26,197 nucleotides of DNA. Origin: Acidobacteriota bacterium (lineage in GTDB: Bacteria; Acidobacteriota; Terriglobia; Terriglobales; Acidobacteriaceae). Location of the stretch: assembly GCA_023410055.1 (NCBI GenBank), contig JAEYQK010000021.1, positions 1 through 26,197 on the forward strand, written 5' to 3'. The notes below the pieces were generated by a model. The model was not told the origin of the DNA, did no database searches, and saw nothing but the letters and a program-made list of their open reading frames with translations. Every line of letters begins with the position of its first letter. Within the stretch, counting starts at the first letter, position 1. Shown in pieces: positions 1-6,814 of this stretch. Made by a program: the position numbers and the translations under genes.

Positions 1-1
1 C

Positions 2-166
2 CTCGGCCCGCGGGCCCCGCCGGGTGCGGCACTGAGCGTGGGTGGAGTGCTTATATCGGAGTTGAAGGGCAGCACCCCAGCGGAGATGCGGGAGGAAACC
101 GCCGAGGAGGCGGAGGAATCTGAGCAGAACAGTTCTGAGATGGAATTGGAGCGATCGCCGCAGTGA
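2..166 (+). CDS. C-terminal end of an unrecognised protein (5' truncated by window)
   Basis: An open frame runs from the first bases of the window to a TGA at 164-166 without a stop (54 codons). Its third codon positions are strongly G/C, as in the real genes here, which favours coding. The visible part has a short hydrophobic stretch (AALSVGGVLI) and then a Glu-rich acidic tail (MREETAEEAEESEQ). I do not recognise a family. It lies upstream of the HtrA gene on the same strand, with about 190 bp between them. The start and most of the protein are outside the window, so function cannot be assigned; it could also be a chance open frame. Confidence 0.5.
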   Translation, partial: LGPRAPPGAALSVGGVLISELKGSTPAEMREETAEEAEESEQNSSEMELERSPQ

Positions 167-355
167 ATGTAAAGGGGCTGTAAAGCTGAGCTGACGGTAA
201 GGTTCTGAGTATCAAGCAATTAGTCGAGATTTGGTAACGAATCAACGTGGCGCGGCGTCTAAAGAGACGTGGAGTGTTGACGCTTGGGTCAAGATTCGAA
301 TTCACATTCGGGCTCCCGTTTTGTGGGCTCCTATGAGCTGGAGGAAATGAAAGAT
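167..355 (+). other. Leader region of the HtrA gene
   Basis: Noncoding stretch between the upstream frame and htrA. A TTGACG hexamer at 277-282 matches a sigma-70 -35 box, but no good -10 lies 16-18 bp downstream, so the promoter call is weak. GGAGG at 340-344 is a clear Shine-Dalgarno sequence for the ATG at 356. A small stem (CGTCT/AGACG, 256-269) is present. No stress-sigma promoter could be recognised with confidence. Confidence 0.3.
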
Positions 356-1957
356 ATGAATCCGCGCGTAAGCGCTTTCATGGCTCGTTTGAAGGCGCGT
401 CGTTTCGCCTCGACGTTGACCATCTTGCTGACATTGGCTTTAGGCATATTGATTGGCACGGTGATCTCGAACGGGGTAAAGGGCAAAGAGAACCGCAATA
501 ACTCGTCTTCCGATGCCACTCCACTTCAGATACCGAGTCCGCAGCAGCTGTCGAACCAGTTCACGAAGATCGCGAAAGACCTGGAACCAGCTGTCGTGAA
601 CATCAACACGGAATCCACGATCAAGAACCCGCATTCACGCATGAGGCGTGGACCTGGTGGACAGGGCGGTGGCGATGAGGACAATCCTTTTCAGGACTTC
701 TTTGACCGCTTCTTTGGACAGAACCCTGGCGGACAGGGTGGCATGGGTGGTCCTGATACGATGCGGGAGAGGTCGCTCGGTTCGGGCGTGATTGTTGATC
801 CTAAGGGCTACATCATCACGAATAGGCATGTTGTGGATGGTGCGGACCGCATTCGTGTGAAATTGCAGGACGATCCTGAGGGAGCTCCGGGGCACGACGC
901 GACGGTCATTGGCACGGACACGGAGACGGACCTCGCGGTGATTAAGGTCAACGTGAACCATCCGTTGCCGGCCGCCAAGATGGGAAATTCGGATGGCATT
1001 GTTGCCGGAGACTGGGTAGTTGCAATAGGCAGCCCGTTCGGACTTCAGTCGACAATAACCGCCGGGATCGTTTCGGCGAAGGGGCGGGACATCGTTCCCC
1101 AGCGGCAGTTCCAGTCATTCATTCAGACGGATGCCGCAATCAATCCTGGCAACTCGGGTGGACCGCTGGTGAATATGGCGGGCGAGGTCGTTGGCATCAA
1201 TACGGCGATTTTGACGGAGTCACAGGGATACCAAGGCGTTGGTTTTGCGATGCCGTCTAACACCGTCGTTCAGGTTTATAACCAATTGATTGGACCTGAT
1301 CACAAGGTGGTCCGTGGATCGATTGGTGTGCAGTTTAACGCGGCACCGAACCCGGCGATTGCCAGAGTGTATGGCGTGAAGTCGGGGGTGACCATCGCGG
1401 ACGTGAGGGCTGACGGTCCAGCGGCGAAGGCTGGGCTGAGAGTCGGCGACACGATCGTTAGTGTCGACGGGAAACCCGTGAAGAACGGAAACGAACTAGT
1501 GGCGGACATCGCGAGCCGGAAGCCGGGAAGTAACGTGAAGATCGGTTACGTTCGGAACAACAAGGAAGAGACGGCAAGCGTCGCCATCGCTGATCGCGCG
1601 AAGTTGTTTGCCGCGCAGTTGGGCGATCAAGAGGAAGCGCCTGGAGGGCAAGAGCCGACTGAGTCGAAGATGGGAATCACGGTGGGGAGCGTCACACCGG
1701 AGATTGCGCAGCGGCTTGACATACCGTCAGGAAAGGGTGTGATCGTTCAGGACGTGAAGCCGGGTTCTTTTGGTGACGATGTGAATCTGAGCCGCGGCGA
1801 CGTCATTCTTGAGATCAATCGGCAGCCGGTGAACAGCGCGGATGATTTCCGCAAGGTACAGTCGCAGCTGAAGGCCGGTCAGGATGTTGTGTTCCTGGTG
1901 CGGCAAGGTCGTGGCAGGAATGCCGGAACCATATTCTTGGCGGGCACGTTACCGTAA
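356..1957 (+). CDS. htrA: HtrA/DegP-family periplasmic serine protease with two PDZ domains
   Basis: Envelope quality-control protease that degrades or refolds misfolded exported proteins. From the chosen start the protein has 533 residues: a membrane anchor or uncleaved signal at about 17-38, a Gly-rich segment containing a DNPFQDFFDRFF stretch (the usual regulatory loop), and a trypsin-like domain with His158 (ITNRHVV), Asp192 (TETDLAV) and Ser267 (GNSGGP), so the triad is intact. PDZ domains follow at about 320-410 and 438-530. This is the DegP/DegQ/MucD layout. The ATG at 356 is preferred because GGAGG at 340-344 sits 11 nt upstream; the frame is open back to a TTG at 284, and another ATG at 347 lies too close to the Shine-Dalgarno. 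It appears monocistronic, with a terminator just downstream. Confidence 0.96.
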   Translation: MNPRVSAFMARLKARRFASTLTILLTLALGILIGTVISNGVKGKENRNNSSSDATPLQIPSPQQLSNQFTKIAKDLEPAVVNINTESTIKNPHSRMRRGPGGQGGGDEDNPFQDFFDRFFGQNPGGQGGMGGPDTMRERSLGSGVIVDPKGYIITNRHVVDGADRIRVKLQDDPEGAPGHDATVIGTDTETDLAVIKVNVNHPLPAAKMGNSDGIVAGDWVVAIGSPFGLQSTITAGIVSAKGRDIVPQRQFQSFIQTDAAINPGNSGGPLVNMAGEVVGINTAILTESQGYQGVGFAMPSNTVVQVYNQLIGPDHKVVRGSIGVQFNAAPNPAIARVYGVKSGVTIADVRADGPAAKAGLRVGDTIVSVDGKPVKNGNELVADIASRKPGSNVKIGYVRNNKEETASVAIADRAKLFAAQLGDQEEAPGGQEPTESKMGITVGSVTPEIAQRLDIPSGKGVIVQDVKPGSFGDDVNLSRGDVILEINRQPVNSADDFRKVQSQLKAGQDVVFLVRQGRGRNAGTIFLAGTLP

Positions 1958-1982
1958 CAGTAATGTGTAACCCCTATTATCG

Positions 1983-2014
1983 AGCCCCGATGGTGATTAC
2001 TATCGGGGCTTTTT
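1983..2014 (+). terminator. Rho-independent terminator after htrA
   Basis: AGCCCCGAT (1983-1991) pairs perfectly with ATCGGGGCT (2002-2010) around a 10-nt loop, followed by a T run ending at 2014. It lies 26 bp after the htrA stop codon. This is the strongest intrinsic terminator in the window. Confidence 0.9.
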
Positions 2015-2168
2015 GCTGCATGGGGATAGAAGGGACTTGCCCGAATTCTGCAACACGCATCACAATATACGTATGTCTCCGGGCGAAGCTGAATCAGAGC
2101 ATTCTGTCCATGCAATAGCGGATTAGGGGACTTGTTATTCCGCGCCTATACGATTCTCGAGGTGCTAT

Positions 2169-2747
2169 TTGCGTAGAGTGAATTTCGTTTGTGGAGTGCT
2201 GTGTGTAGTTCTCGCGGCGATCGTATGCATGCCTGAAGCGAGCGCAACGGCGTCCAAGAGAAGCAGGTCTGGAAACAAGACTGTGACCAGCAAGTCGGGC
2301 ACACACGCCAAGAGAGCCAGTACGACACACACCAGTTCGACATCGCGACGGGCGGCACGTCGATCGGCCGTTAAGGCGAGCAGTTCGAAACACAGCAAGA
2401 AATCTGCCCCGTCGACCAAGAGTGCAAGAGTCCGTGGACAGCAGGGAATCGATAATGACAGAGCGCGAGAGATACAGGAGGCCCTGATTCGGGAGAAGTA
2501 TCTTGAGGGTGAGCCGTCTGGAGTCTGGGACCAGTCGACGAAAGACGCTCTGACAAAGTATCAGAAAGACAATGGATGGCAGAACAAGCTGGTTCCGGAC
2601 TCGCGAGCGTTGATAAAGCTGGGGTTGGGGCCGAATCACCAGAACGTGATCAATCCAGAGGCGTCGGGCGTTGGCGAGAGCCCGGCGACCATTCCTACTC
2701 CAGCTGCACGGTTGCAGCCTGGCGGGGGAAGTTCCGCAACCCAGTAG
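2169..2747 (+). CDS. Secreted peptidoglycan-binding domain protein
   Basis: A 192-residue exported protein. Residues 1-26 form a signal peptide (hydrophobic core CGVLCVVLAAIVC, cleavage probably after EASA). Residues 27-95 are a very basic Ser/Thr/Lys/Arg-rich linker, which could contact the wall or anionic polymers. Residues about 98-155 resemble a PG_binding_1 three-helix fold (IQEALIREKYLEGEPSG then WDQSTKDALTKYQKDNGW). The tail is Pro/Gly-rich. No catalytic domain is present, so it is likely a wall-binding or adaptor protein. The start is a TTG at 2169 with GAGGTG at 2159-2164; the spacing is short, and a GTG at 2178 is an alternative. It follows the htrA terminator and so has its own promoter. 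Confidence 0.8.
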   Translation: MRRVNFVCGVLCVVLAAIVCMPEASATASKRSRSGNKTVTSKSGTHAKRASTTHTSSTSRRAARRSAVKASSSKHSKKSAPSTKSARVRGQQGIDNDRAREIQEALIREKYLEGEPSGVWDQSTKDALTKYQKDNGWQNKLVPDSRALIKLGLGPNHQNVINPEASGVGESPATIPTPAARLQPGGGSSATQ

Positions 2748-2775
2748 TGGCTACGATATGACACCGGCATCCGGG

Positions 2776-3507
2776 CTAGCGGCGTGGAGAAGGAAAATAG
2801 TGCAGTGTTTTGTCTTCGACCACAGCTTTCGGATTTTCTTCTACTAGCGCTCGGGCGATATCTTCGCCTGCCCAATCGCGCGCGATTTCAAATGCTTCAG
2901 ACAGAATAGGGACGCGACGCTCCGAATCATGCGCATCTGACGCGATGACATGTACCGCTTCGTGGTCCATCAGCCATCGAGCGGTCTTCTTTGCAGTCTT
3001 TCCCCAAAACCCCGTCAGTGAAGATGCAGTGACCTGCACGATACATCCTGCGTTAATCCAATCAAGGACGATCTCAGGACGGGACTGGAGTATCGGGTTG
3101 CGCTCGGGATGGGTGAGGATGAGTTTCAGTCCGACCGAACCAAGCTGCGTCATCTTGCCGGTAATGCCCAGCGGAATGCTGTAATCGCTCAACTCTATGA
3201 GCATGTAGCCGGTGCCAGAAATGGCGTAGCGGTCAGGGTGAGCAATGGCGTCCTCGATATTGTCGTAAGAAAAATGGAAATCACAACCGAGGCTAAACCG
3301 CAAAGAGTCAGAGACGCGCTTCCGCAGTTCGTCAAGGCGGTCTGAATGGGCAGCTCGATCGTAGCTATAGCGGCTGTTGGCGTGCGGGGTTGCAACGATG
3401 TGCGTGATGCCGTCGCGACGGGCGATTTCGCACATCTCGATGGCGATGTCCCATGACTTTGCGCCATCGTCTACTTCGGGCAGTACATGGCAATGCAGGT
3501 CAACCAT
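2776..3507 (-). CDS. PHP-domain tyrosine-protein phosphatase (CpsB/CapC/YwqE family)
   Basis: A 243-residue metal-dependent phosphatase of the polymerase-and-histidinol-phosphatase fold. The family dephosphorylates bacterial tyrosine kinases that control capsule or exopolysaccharide assembly. Visible metal-binding signatures are LHCHVLPEVDDGA at the N-terminus, ATPHAN, the LTHPERNP segment and ASDAHDS near the C-terminus, so the active site looks complete and length is typical for the family. The ATG at 3507 places the HxH motif at residues 5-7, as is usual. It is probably the last gene of a minus-strand cluster with the two membrane proteins upstream (50-bp gap). No tyrosine kinase or capsule gene lies in the window, so the substrate is unknown. 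Confidence 0.9.
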   Translation of the reverse strand: MVDLHCHVLPEVDDGAKSWDIAIEMCEIARRDGITHIVATPHANSRYSYDRAAHSDRLDELRKRVSDSLRFSLGCDFHFSYDNIEDAIAHPDRYAISGTGYMLIELSDYSIPLGITGKMTQLGSVGLKLILTHPERNPILQSRPEIVLDWINAGCIVQVTASSLTGFWGKTAKKTARWLMDHEAVHVIASDAHDSERRVPILSEAFEIARDWAGEDIARALVEENPKAVVEDKTLHYFPSPRR

Positions 3508-3557
3508 TGTGATTCAAAGTGCAATTGTAAATGGGACGACGCAGATTTGCTCTTCCG

Positions 3558-4094
3558 TTACAGAGCGGATTCGATTTCGGAAGCAGATGTCGGCGTCTGC
3601 ATTCGGGTCAGGCCGGACATGTGATCACACATGCGCCCGTAACTTACGACAATGCTGGAGGCCCTTAGCGGAAGAGAAGGGATCGCGTATCGGAGGCAGA
3701 ACACGAGCATGGCGACAAGAGAATAGACGCGCAGCTGCATGGCACTGTTTGCCAAATCTCGGGCAGCTTTGACCACTTCCGGGTCCGACGCGCGTTGTGC
3801 GTATTGAGAGAGTTTCAAAAGCAGGGCGGCATTGTGTGCTGTGCTGCGAACGTAACGGATCGCGACTACCATCCGCCCCCTCTGGATTTTCCTAAATTCG
3901 CTCGTGGGCAAGTTGGAACGCAGGTAGGCTTCCTCGGCGGAGTCTATGAGATTCCGAAAAGAATCGAGGTCCACGGGCTGGCTCAGAGCCGCGACGTCAG
4001 CGAGCGATCGCACGTCTGAGCTTGGGCGAGTTAACCTCGTCATGGCTAAAGCCACAACCAGAATCAGTACGACAGCCAAGGTGAATGCGATCAT
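3558..4094 (-). CDS. Small membrane protein of unknown function
   Basis: A 178-residue protein with an N-terminal membrane helix (about 2-20, IAFTLAVVLILVVALAM), a charged, probably helical middle region (about 30-118) and a second hydrophobic segment near 120-142 (YSLVAMLVFCLRYAIPSL). I do not recognise a family. Its ATG overlaps the stop codon of the upstream seven-helix gene by four bases (ATGA), a strong sign of translational coupling and a shared job. The two proteins may form one membrane assembly, but nothing in the sequence gives a reaction. Confidence 0.75.
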   Translation of the reverse strand: MIAFTLAVVLILVVALAMTRLTRPSSDVRSLADVAALSQPVDLDSFRNLIDSAEEAYLRSNLPTSEFRKIQRGRMVVAIRYVRSTAHNAALLLKLSQYAQRASDPEVVKAARDLANSAMQLRVYSLVAMLVFCLRYAIPSLPLRASSIVVSYGRMCDHMSGLTRMQTPTSASEIESAL

Positions 4095-4894
4095 TCTTTG
4101 AGCAGCCCCTTAAGAGTCTCACTCCAGCTGTTGAGGTCAGGAGACTCGCAATTAGGATCTTCCGAAAATTCGACATTCTTCCGCGGAGCAGAAATGTACA
4201 CGAGCCAGATGACAACTGCAAGCAAATAGGAAAAGGTTTTTACGAGCGAGTACATGTCATTGAGAGCTCTTCCGTACTGAATGCGCGCAGACGCAGCGAT
4301 CACGTCAATAGCCCCAACGAGTCCCAGTCCCAAGCCGACTCCAAACGATAAATCAGTGCGCCAAGGAAGTGCCAACATTCGTGAGCATAAGAAGAGCGCG
4401 AGTAGGAGTCCTACTTGCACAACCGCAACGCTGCGATCAAGCAAGAGGATGCCAGAAACGATTCTATGCGACTCGTGCCCGGGAACGCCTTGAACCAACA
4501 GGATATCGGTGGAGAGCAGAATCAAGATCGCAACCGCTAGAGCCCCTGCGGCTATTCGCCTGGCGAAGTGATATTCACGAAAGAAGTTTCGGAATACCTC
4601 GTAAACGATGAGCAAGCAAAGGGCGATGCTGATCGCATCCGTGACCCAGTAAATTGCGAAGTAGGACTTGTAGTCCATTCTGTGATAACTGAATAGCCAG
4701 AGAATCACATAGAGGGTAACGGAACGAAATATCTCGAAGAGATTGGAGGCGAAGAATGCCGGGAACAAACGGGTGAGTCCATGCCTGTAAAGCAGGGCGC
4801 TGACGATTATCTGACCGATAACCGCCAGCGCCCATAAACCATATTGCAGCTGTTCCGTGTAGAACTGAAATCCCAATGGCTCGGTCGTACCCAC
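4091..4894 (-). CDS. Seven-helix integral membrane protein of unknown function
   Basis: A 267-residue, very hydrophobic protein with seven predicted membrane segments, beginning with LWALAVIGQIIVSALLY and ending with SYLLAVVIWLVYI, then a short acidic cytoplasmic tail (EFSEDPNCESPD). No enzymatic motif is visible. It resembles hypothetical membrane proteins I associate with Acidobacteriota, but I cannot name a family. The start is a GTG at 4894; only a weak AGG precedes it, so a start further in is possible. It heads a cluster with the 178-residue membrane protein (4-bp overlap) and the PHP phosphatase, which suggests an envelope or signalling role. Confidence 0.8.
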   Translation of the reverse strand: MGTTEPLGFQFYTEQLQYGLWALAVIGQIIVSALLYRHGLTRLFPAFFASNLFEIFRSVTLYVILWLFSYHRMDYKSYFAIYWVTDAISIALCLLIVYEVFRNFFREYHFARRIAAGALAVAILILLSTDILLVQGVPGHESHRIVSGILLLDRSVAVVQVGLLLALFLCSRMLALPWRTDLSFGVGLGLGLVGAIDVIAASARIQYGRALNDMYSLVKTFSYLLAVVIWLVYISAPRKNVEFSEDPNCESPDLNSWSETLKGLLKE

Positions 4895-4983
4895 AACCTA
4901 GTTTAGCAACTCGTGACGTGATTGGCCTGTGTCCGTGATTACTTTCGTCATGTACAGTTCAAGAAGCCATGGGGTTTTGACAA

Positions 4984-5005
4984 CTAACCACCTTAAGTTG
5001 GTTAG
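4984..5005. repeat. Near-perfect 22-bp palindrome at the end of the mini-protein gene
   Basis: CTAACCA (4984-4990) and TGGTTAG (4999-5005) are perfect inverted copies around a core that contains the palindrome CTTAAG (4992-4997). The only mismatch is the C4991/T4998 pair. It overlaps the stop codon of the minus-strand mini-protein gene. In RNA it forms a 7-bp stem, but the following TTGTCAAAA is not a good T tract, so it could be a weak terminator or a dyad operator. Confidence 0.45.
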
Positions 5006-5268
5006 CGTCCCGTTGGGAGTGTGCTGCATCCGTCTTCTTCGGGAGGGCAGATCGGAACCGGAGCGGGCCCATAGACAGGCGAAGCTTTTGGTTTTGGAAG
5101 CGTGCTACAGGAGTCTTCTTCGGGAGGGCAGATGGGTACGGGAGCTGGGCCATACGCTTGTGTGTGGGGAACGTCCGTCTGCGCGGAGAGTGTAGTCGAG
5201 CAAAAGCTGATAGCGGAACAGGTGAGGACCATGAGGGCGATGGCGGATGCGGTGCGGAATGATTTCAT
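5002..5268 (-). CDS. Small secreted protein with a duplicated 27-residue Cys/Pro/Glu module
   Basis: An 88-residue exported protein. The ATG at 5268 is preferred because AAGGAG (complement of 5275-5280) lies 6 nt upstream; the frame is open further back but without signal-peptide logic. Residues 1 to about 29 form a signal peptide (SAIALMVLTCSAISFC, likely cut after TLSA). The mature part contains YGPAPVPICPPEEDSCSTLP and, 27 residues later, YGPAPVPICPPEEDGCSTLP, joined by KPKASPV. The DNA copies are offset by 81 bp and share an identical stretch (gtcttcttcgggagggcaga). Each module has two Cys spaced CPPEEDxC, so disulfides or metal binding are possible. I know no named family. Its neighbour 5374-5793 is divergent. 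Confidence 0.75.
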   Translation of the reverse strand: MKSFRTASAIALMVLTCSAISFCSTTLSAQTDVPHTQAYGPAPVPICPPEEDSCSTLPKPKASPVYGPAPVPICPPEEDGCSTLPTGR

Positions 5269-5373
5269 TTGAATCTCCTTAAAATTGCGTAGCTCGCCCA
5301 TCTATCTGAACGCAATCTTGAGGAACTACTTGAAGAATCTGTGTTATGTTCGAATTTCTGAAATTGGAAATTT

Positions 5374-5793
5374 ATGAGTGTTTTTTCGGCAGCAGAGGAC
5401 TTTTCGTGTAATACGCTCGAAGCGGTTCCTGGGCTTTTGGGAAAGCTAAGCTACTTGGGTTCGCTCAAGGGGGGCGACGGGCGGTATCAACACTGGGGCC
5501 TTGAGCGGAAGTACGGCGAGAGTGCAGCACAGAAGTCGATGCGGAACGCGCACCGCGAAATAGTGCTTCGCATCTTGCGCACTCCCACTCGCGATTTGCT
5601 TAAGGAAGTAGAATTTGCGGCGAACCGGGATGGCGTATCCATGATGGATTACGTCTCCCGACTAGCCGCAGACGCTGAACACTTGATGCCGATGGGGGCC
5701 ACCGATGCGTGCCAGAGTCATTTCAGGATAATTCTGCGATCACTTTTGTCTCTTGCCCAAGGCTGCAGGGACGCCAGTCTCCAAGCTTCATAG
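5374..5793 (+). CDS. Small cytosolic protein of unknown function
   Basis: A 139-residue protein without signal peptide or membrane helix. It is mostly helical by appearance, with a striking segment GKLSYLGSLKGGDGRYQHWG followed by LERKYGE, then AHREIVLRILRTPTRDLL. This pattern reminds me of a conserved hypothetical family in Acidobacteriota, but I cannot name it. No clear Shine-Dalgarno precedes the ATG; TTGAAG at 5330 could belong to a promoter. Its 3' end overlaps the 3' end of the opposing XRE regulator gene by 71 bp, which is unusual and makes one of the two C-termini suspect. The residue mix is that of a real protein, unlike the shadow frames around it. Confidence 0.65.
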   Translation: MSVFSAAEDFSCNTLEAVPGLLGKLSYLGSLKGGDGRYQHWGLERKYGESAAQKSMRNAHREIVLRILRTPTRDLLKEVEFAANRDGVSMMDYVSRLAADAEHLMPMGATDACQSHFRIILRSLLSLAQGCRDASLQAS

Positions 5794-6529
5794 CGATACC
5801 TACAACCTGACCGACGATTTCAGCCTCTCGCGGATGCTGCAATATGCGGACAGGTGCAGGAGAGAGGGGATGAGGCTGAAGTATTAGCTGGTCCTGCTTA
5901 ATTGCGCACCAAGAGCATGTGTAGCCCTCCCGGGTCTCGACGAAGTAGATAGGGCGCTCGTATTCGGAGCGCCAAACCCCGTTAATTACCTCAGATTTCT
6001 TTTCATCAACCTGAACGAAGGAACCCGGCAATAGGATCGGGTACATGGTGAAGTCTTCCGTGCCGACGTATCCGTAGGTGTAGTCAGTTTTCGCGAGTTC
6101 GTAAAGATAAGTGAGCGGAATGGCCCCCCATTGTTCAATCACACGTCCCAGGTTGGAGGTACGAGCGGGCTGGAATCCTGGATCGATCTTCGTAGGAAGG
6201 TGAACCAAGGTGCTGGCATCTAGAGCTTCACTGCGGTGTGAGTTCGGAGGTTCAGCGAGGGACAGATCCGCAGCGATGGCATTTACGTCTACGCCGTACC
6301 ACATAAGTAGGTCACGAATGTCGCGACGATAGATCACCGCCAACGAGTACATCCGGAATATGCTGGGAACAATCCCTTTTGTTTCTATATCGGAGAGTCT
6401 GCTGAGCGGGATGATGAAGTCGTCGTTCTGACGTTTTGCTGCAATTCTAATGCTTGCGTTTTCAACTTCCCGGATGGTTAAACCAAACTGATCACGGAGT
6501 GCACGAAGCCGTTGCCCAGGCGTTAACAA
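5723..6529 (-). CDS. XRE-family regulator with S24-like C-terminal domain
   Basis: A 268-residue DNA-binding regulator. Residues about 3-65 are a Cro/CI helix-turn-helix (LTPGQRLRALRDQFGLTIRE). The C-terminal third follows the LexA/CI-like S24 pattern: a MYPILLPGSFVQVDEKK strand, then IYFVETREGYTCSWC and LILQPHPLSPAPVRI, then IVGQVVGI. The usual catalytic Ser of the SMxP motif is Thr here (TMYP), and no Lys occupies the expected VKR position, so self-cleavage is unlikely. I chose the TTG at 6529 because AAAGGGGG lies 7 nt upstream; an in-frame ATG at 6619 would add 30 residues but has no Shine-Dalgarno. Regulation targets are unknown; the opposing gene 5374-5793 overlaps its 3' end. Confidence 0.85.
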   Translation of the reverse strand: MLTPGQRLRALRDQFGLTIREVENASIRIAAKRQNDDFIIPLSRLSDIETKGIVPSIFRMYSLAVIYRRDIRDLLMWYGVDVNAIAADLSLAEPPNSHRSEALDASTLVHLPTKIDPGFQPARTSNLGRVIEQWGAIPLTYLYELAKTDYTYGYVGTEDFTMYPILLPGSFVQVDEKKSEVINGVWRSEYERPIYFVETREGYTCSWCAIKQDQLILQPHPLSPAPVRILQHPREAEIVGQVVGIAMKLGDWRPCSLGQETKVIAELS

Positions 6530-6774
6530 CGAGAAGCCCCCTTTAGGAATGATATTTTTACGCTTTCTTGAAGAGAAAGCCAAATTAACCGAGGTACGCG
6601 TGTTCTGTAAATGGAACATTTATACCCGAAACAAACGAAAGTAACGTGTAGTTGGGTTCCTAAGGAATTTACAGAAACCGGAACTGAAACACAAAAGCCG
6701 AGCAGATACACGAAAGAATCGGTACTGTTCGCACGAGATATCATGAGGATCATTTGAGGGACTTGTGTAACTAA

Positions 6775-6794
6775 AGCCGGGCAGATGCCCGGCT
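6775..6794 (-). terminator. Hairpin terminator after the aminotransferase gene
   Basis: AGCCGGGC (6775-6782) and GCCCGGCT (6787-6794) are perfect inverted copies around a 4-nt loop. It lies 20 bp beyond the minus-strand aminotransferase stop. On that strand the stem is followed by TTAGTT, a weak T tract, so termination is plausible but not certain. Confidence 0.6.
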
Positions 6795-6814
6795 CGGGAA
6801 AGAATTCGATTCCC

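Noticed and set aside
284..355. Upstream TTG start giving HtrA 24 extra residues
   Set aside because: The extra residues are polar and would precede the signal anchor; GGAGG at 340-344 supports the ATG at 356.
2094..2639. 181-residue minus-strand frame opposite the peptidoglycan-binding gene
   Set aside because: Arg/Ser/Cys-rich composition, no start signal, and the plus-strand frame has a signal peptide and a known fold.
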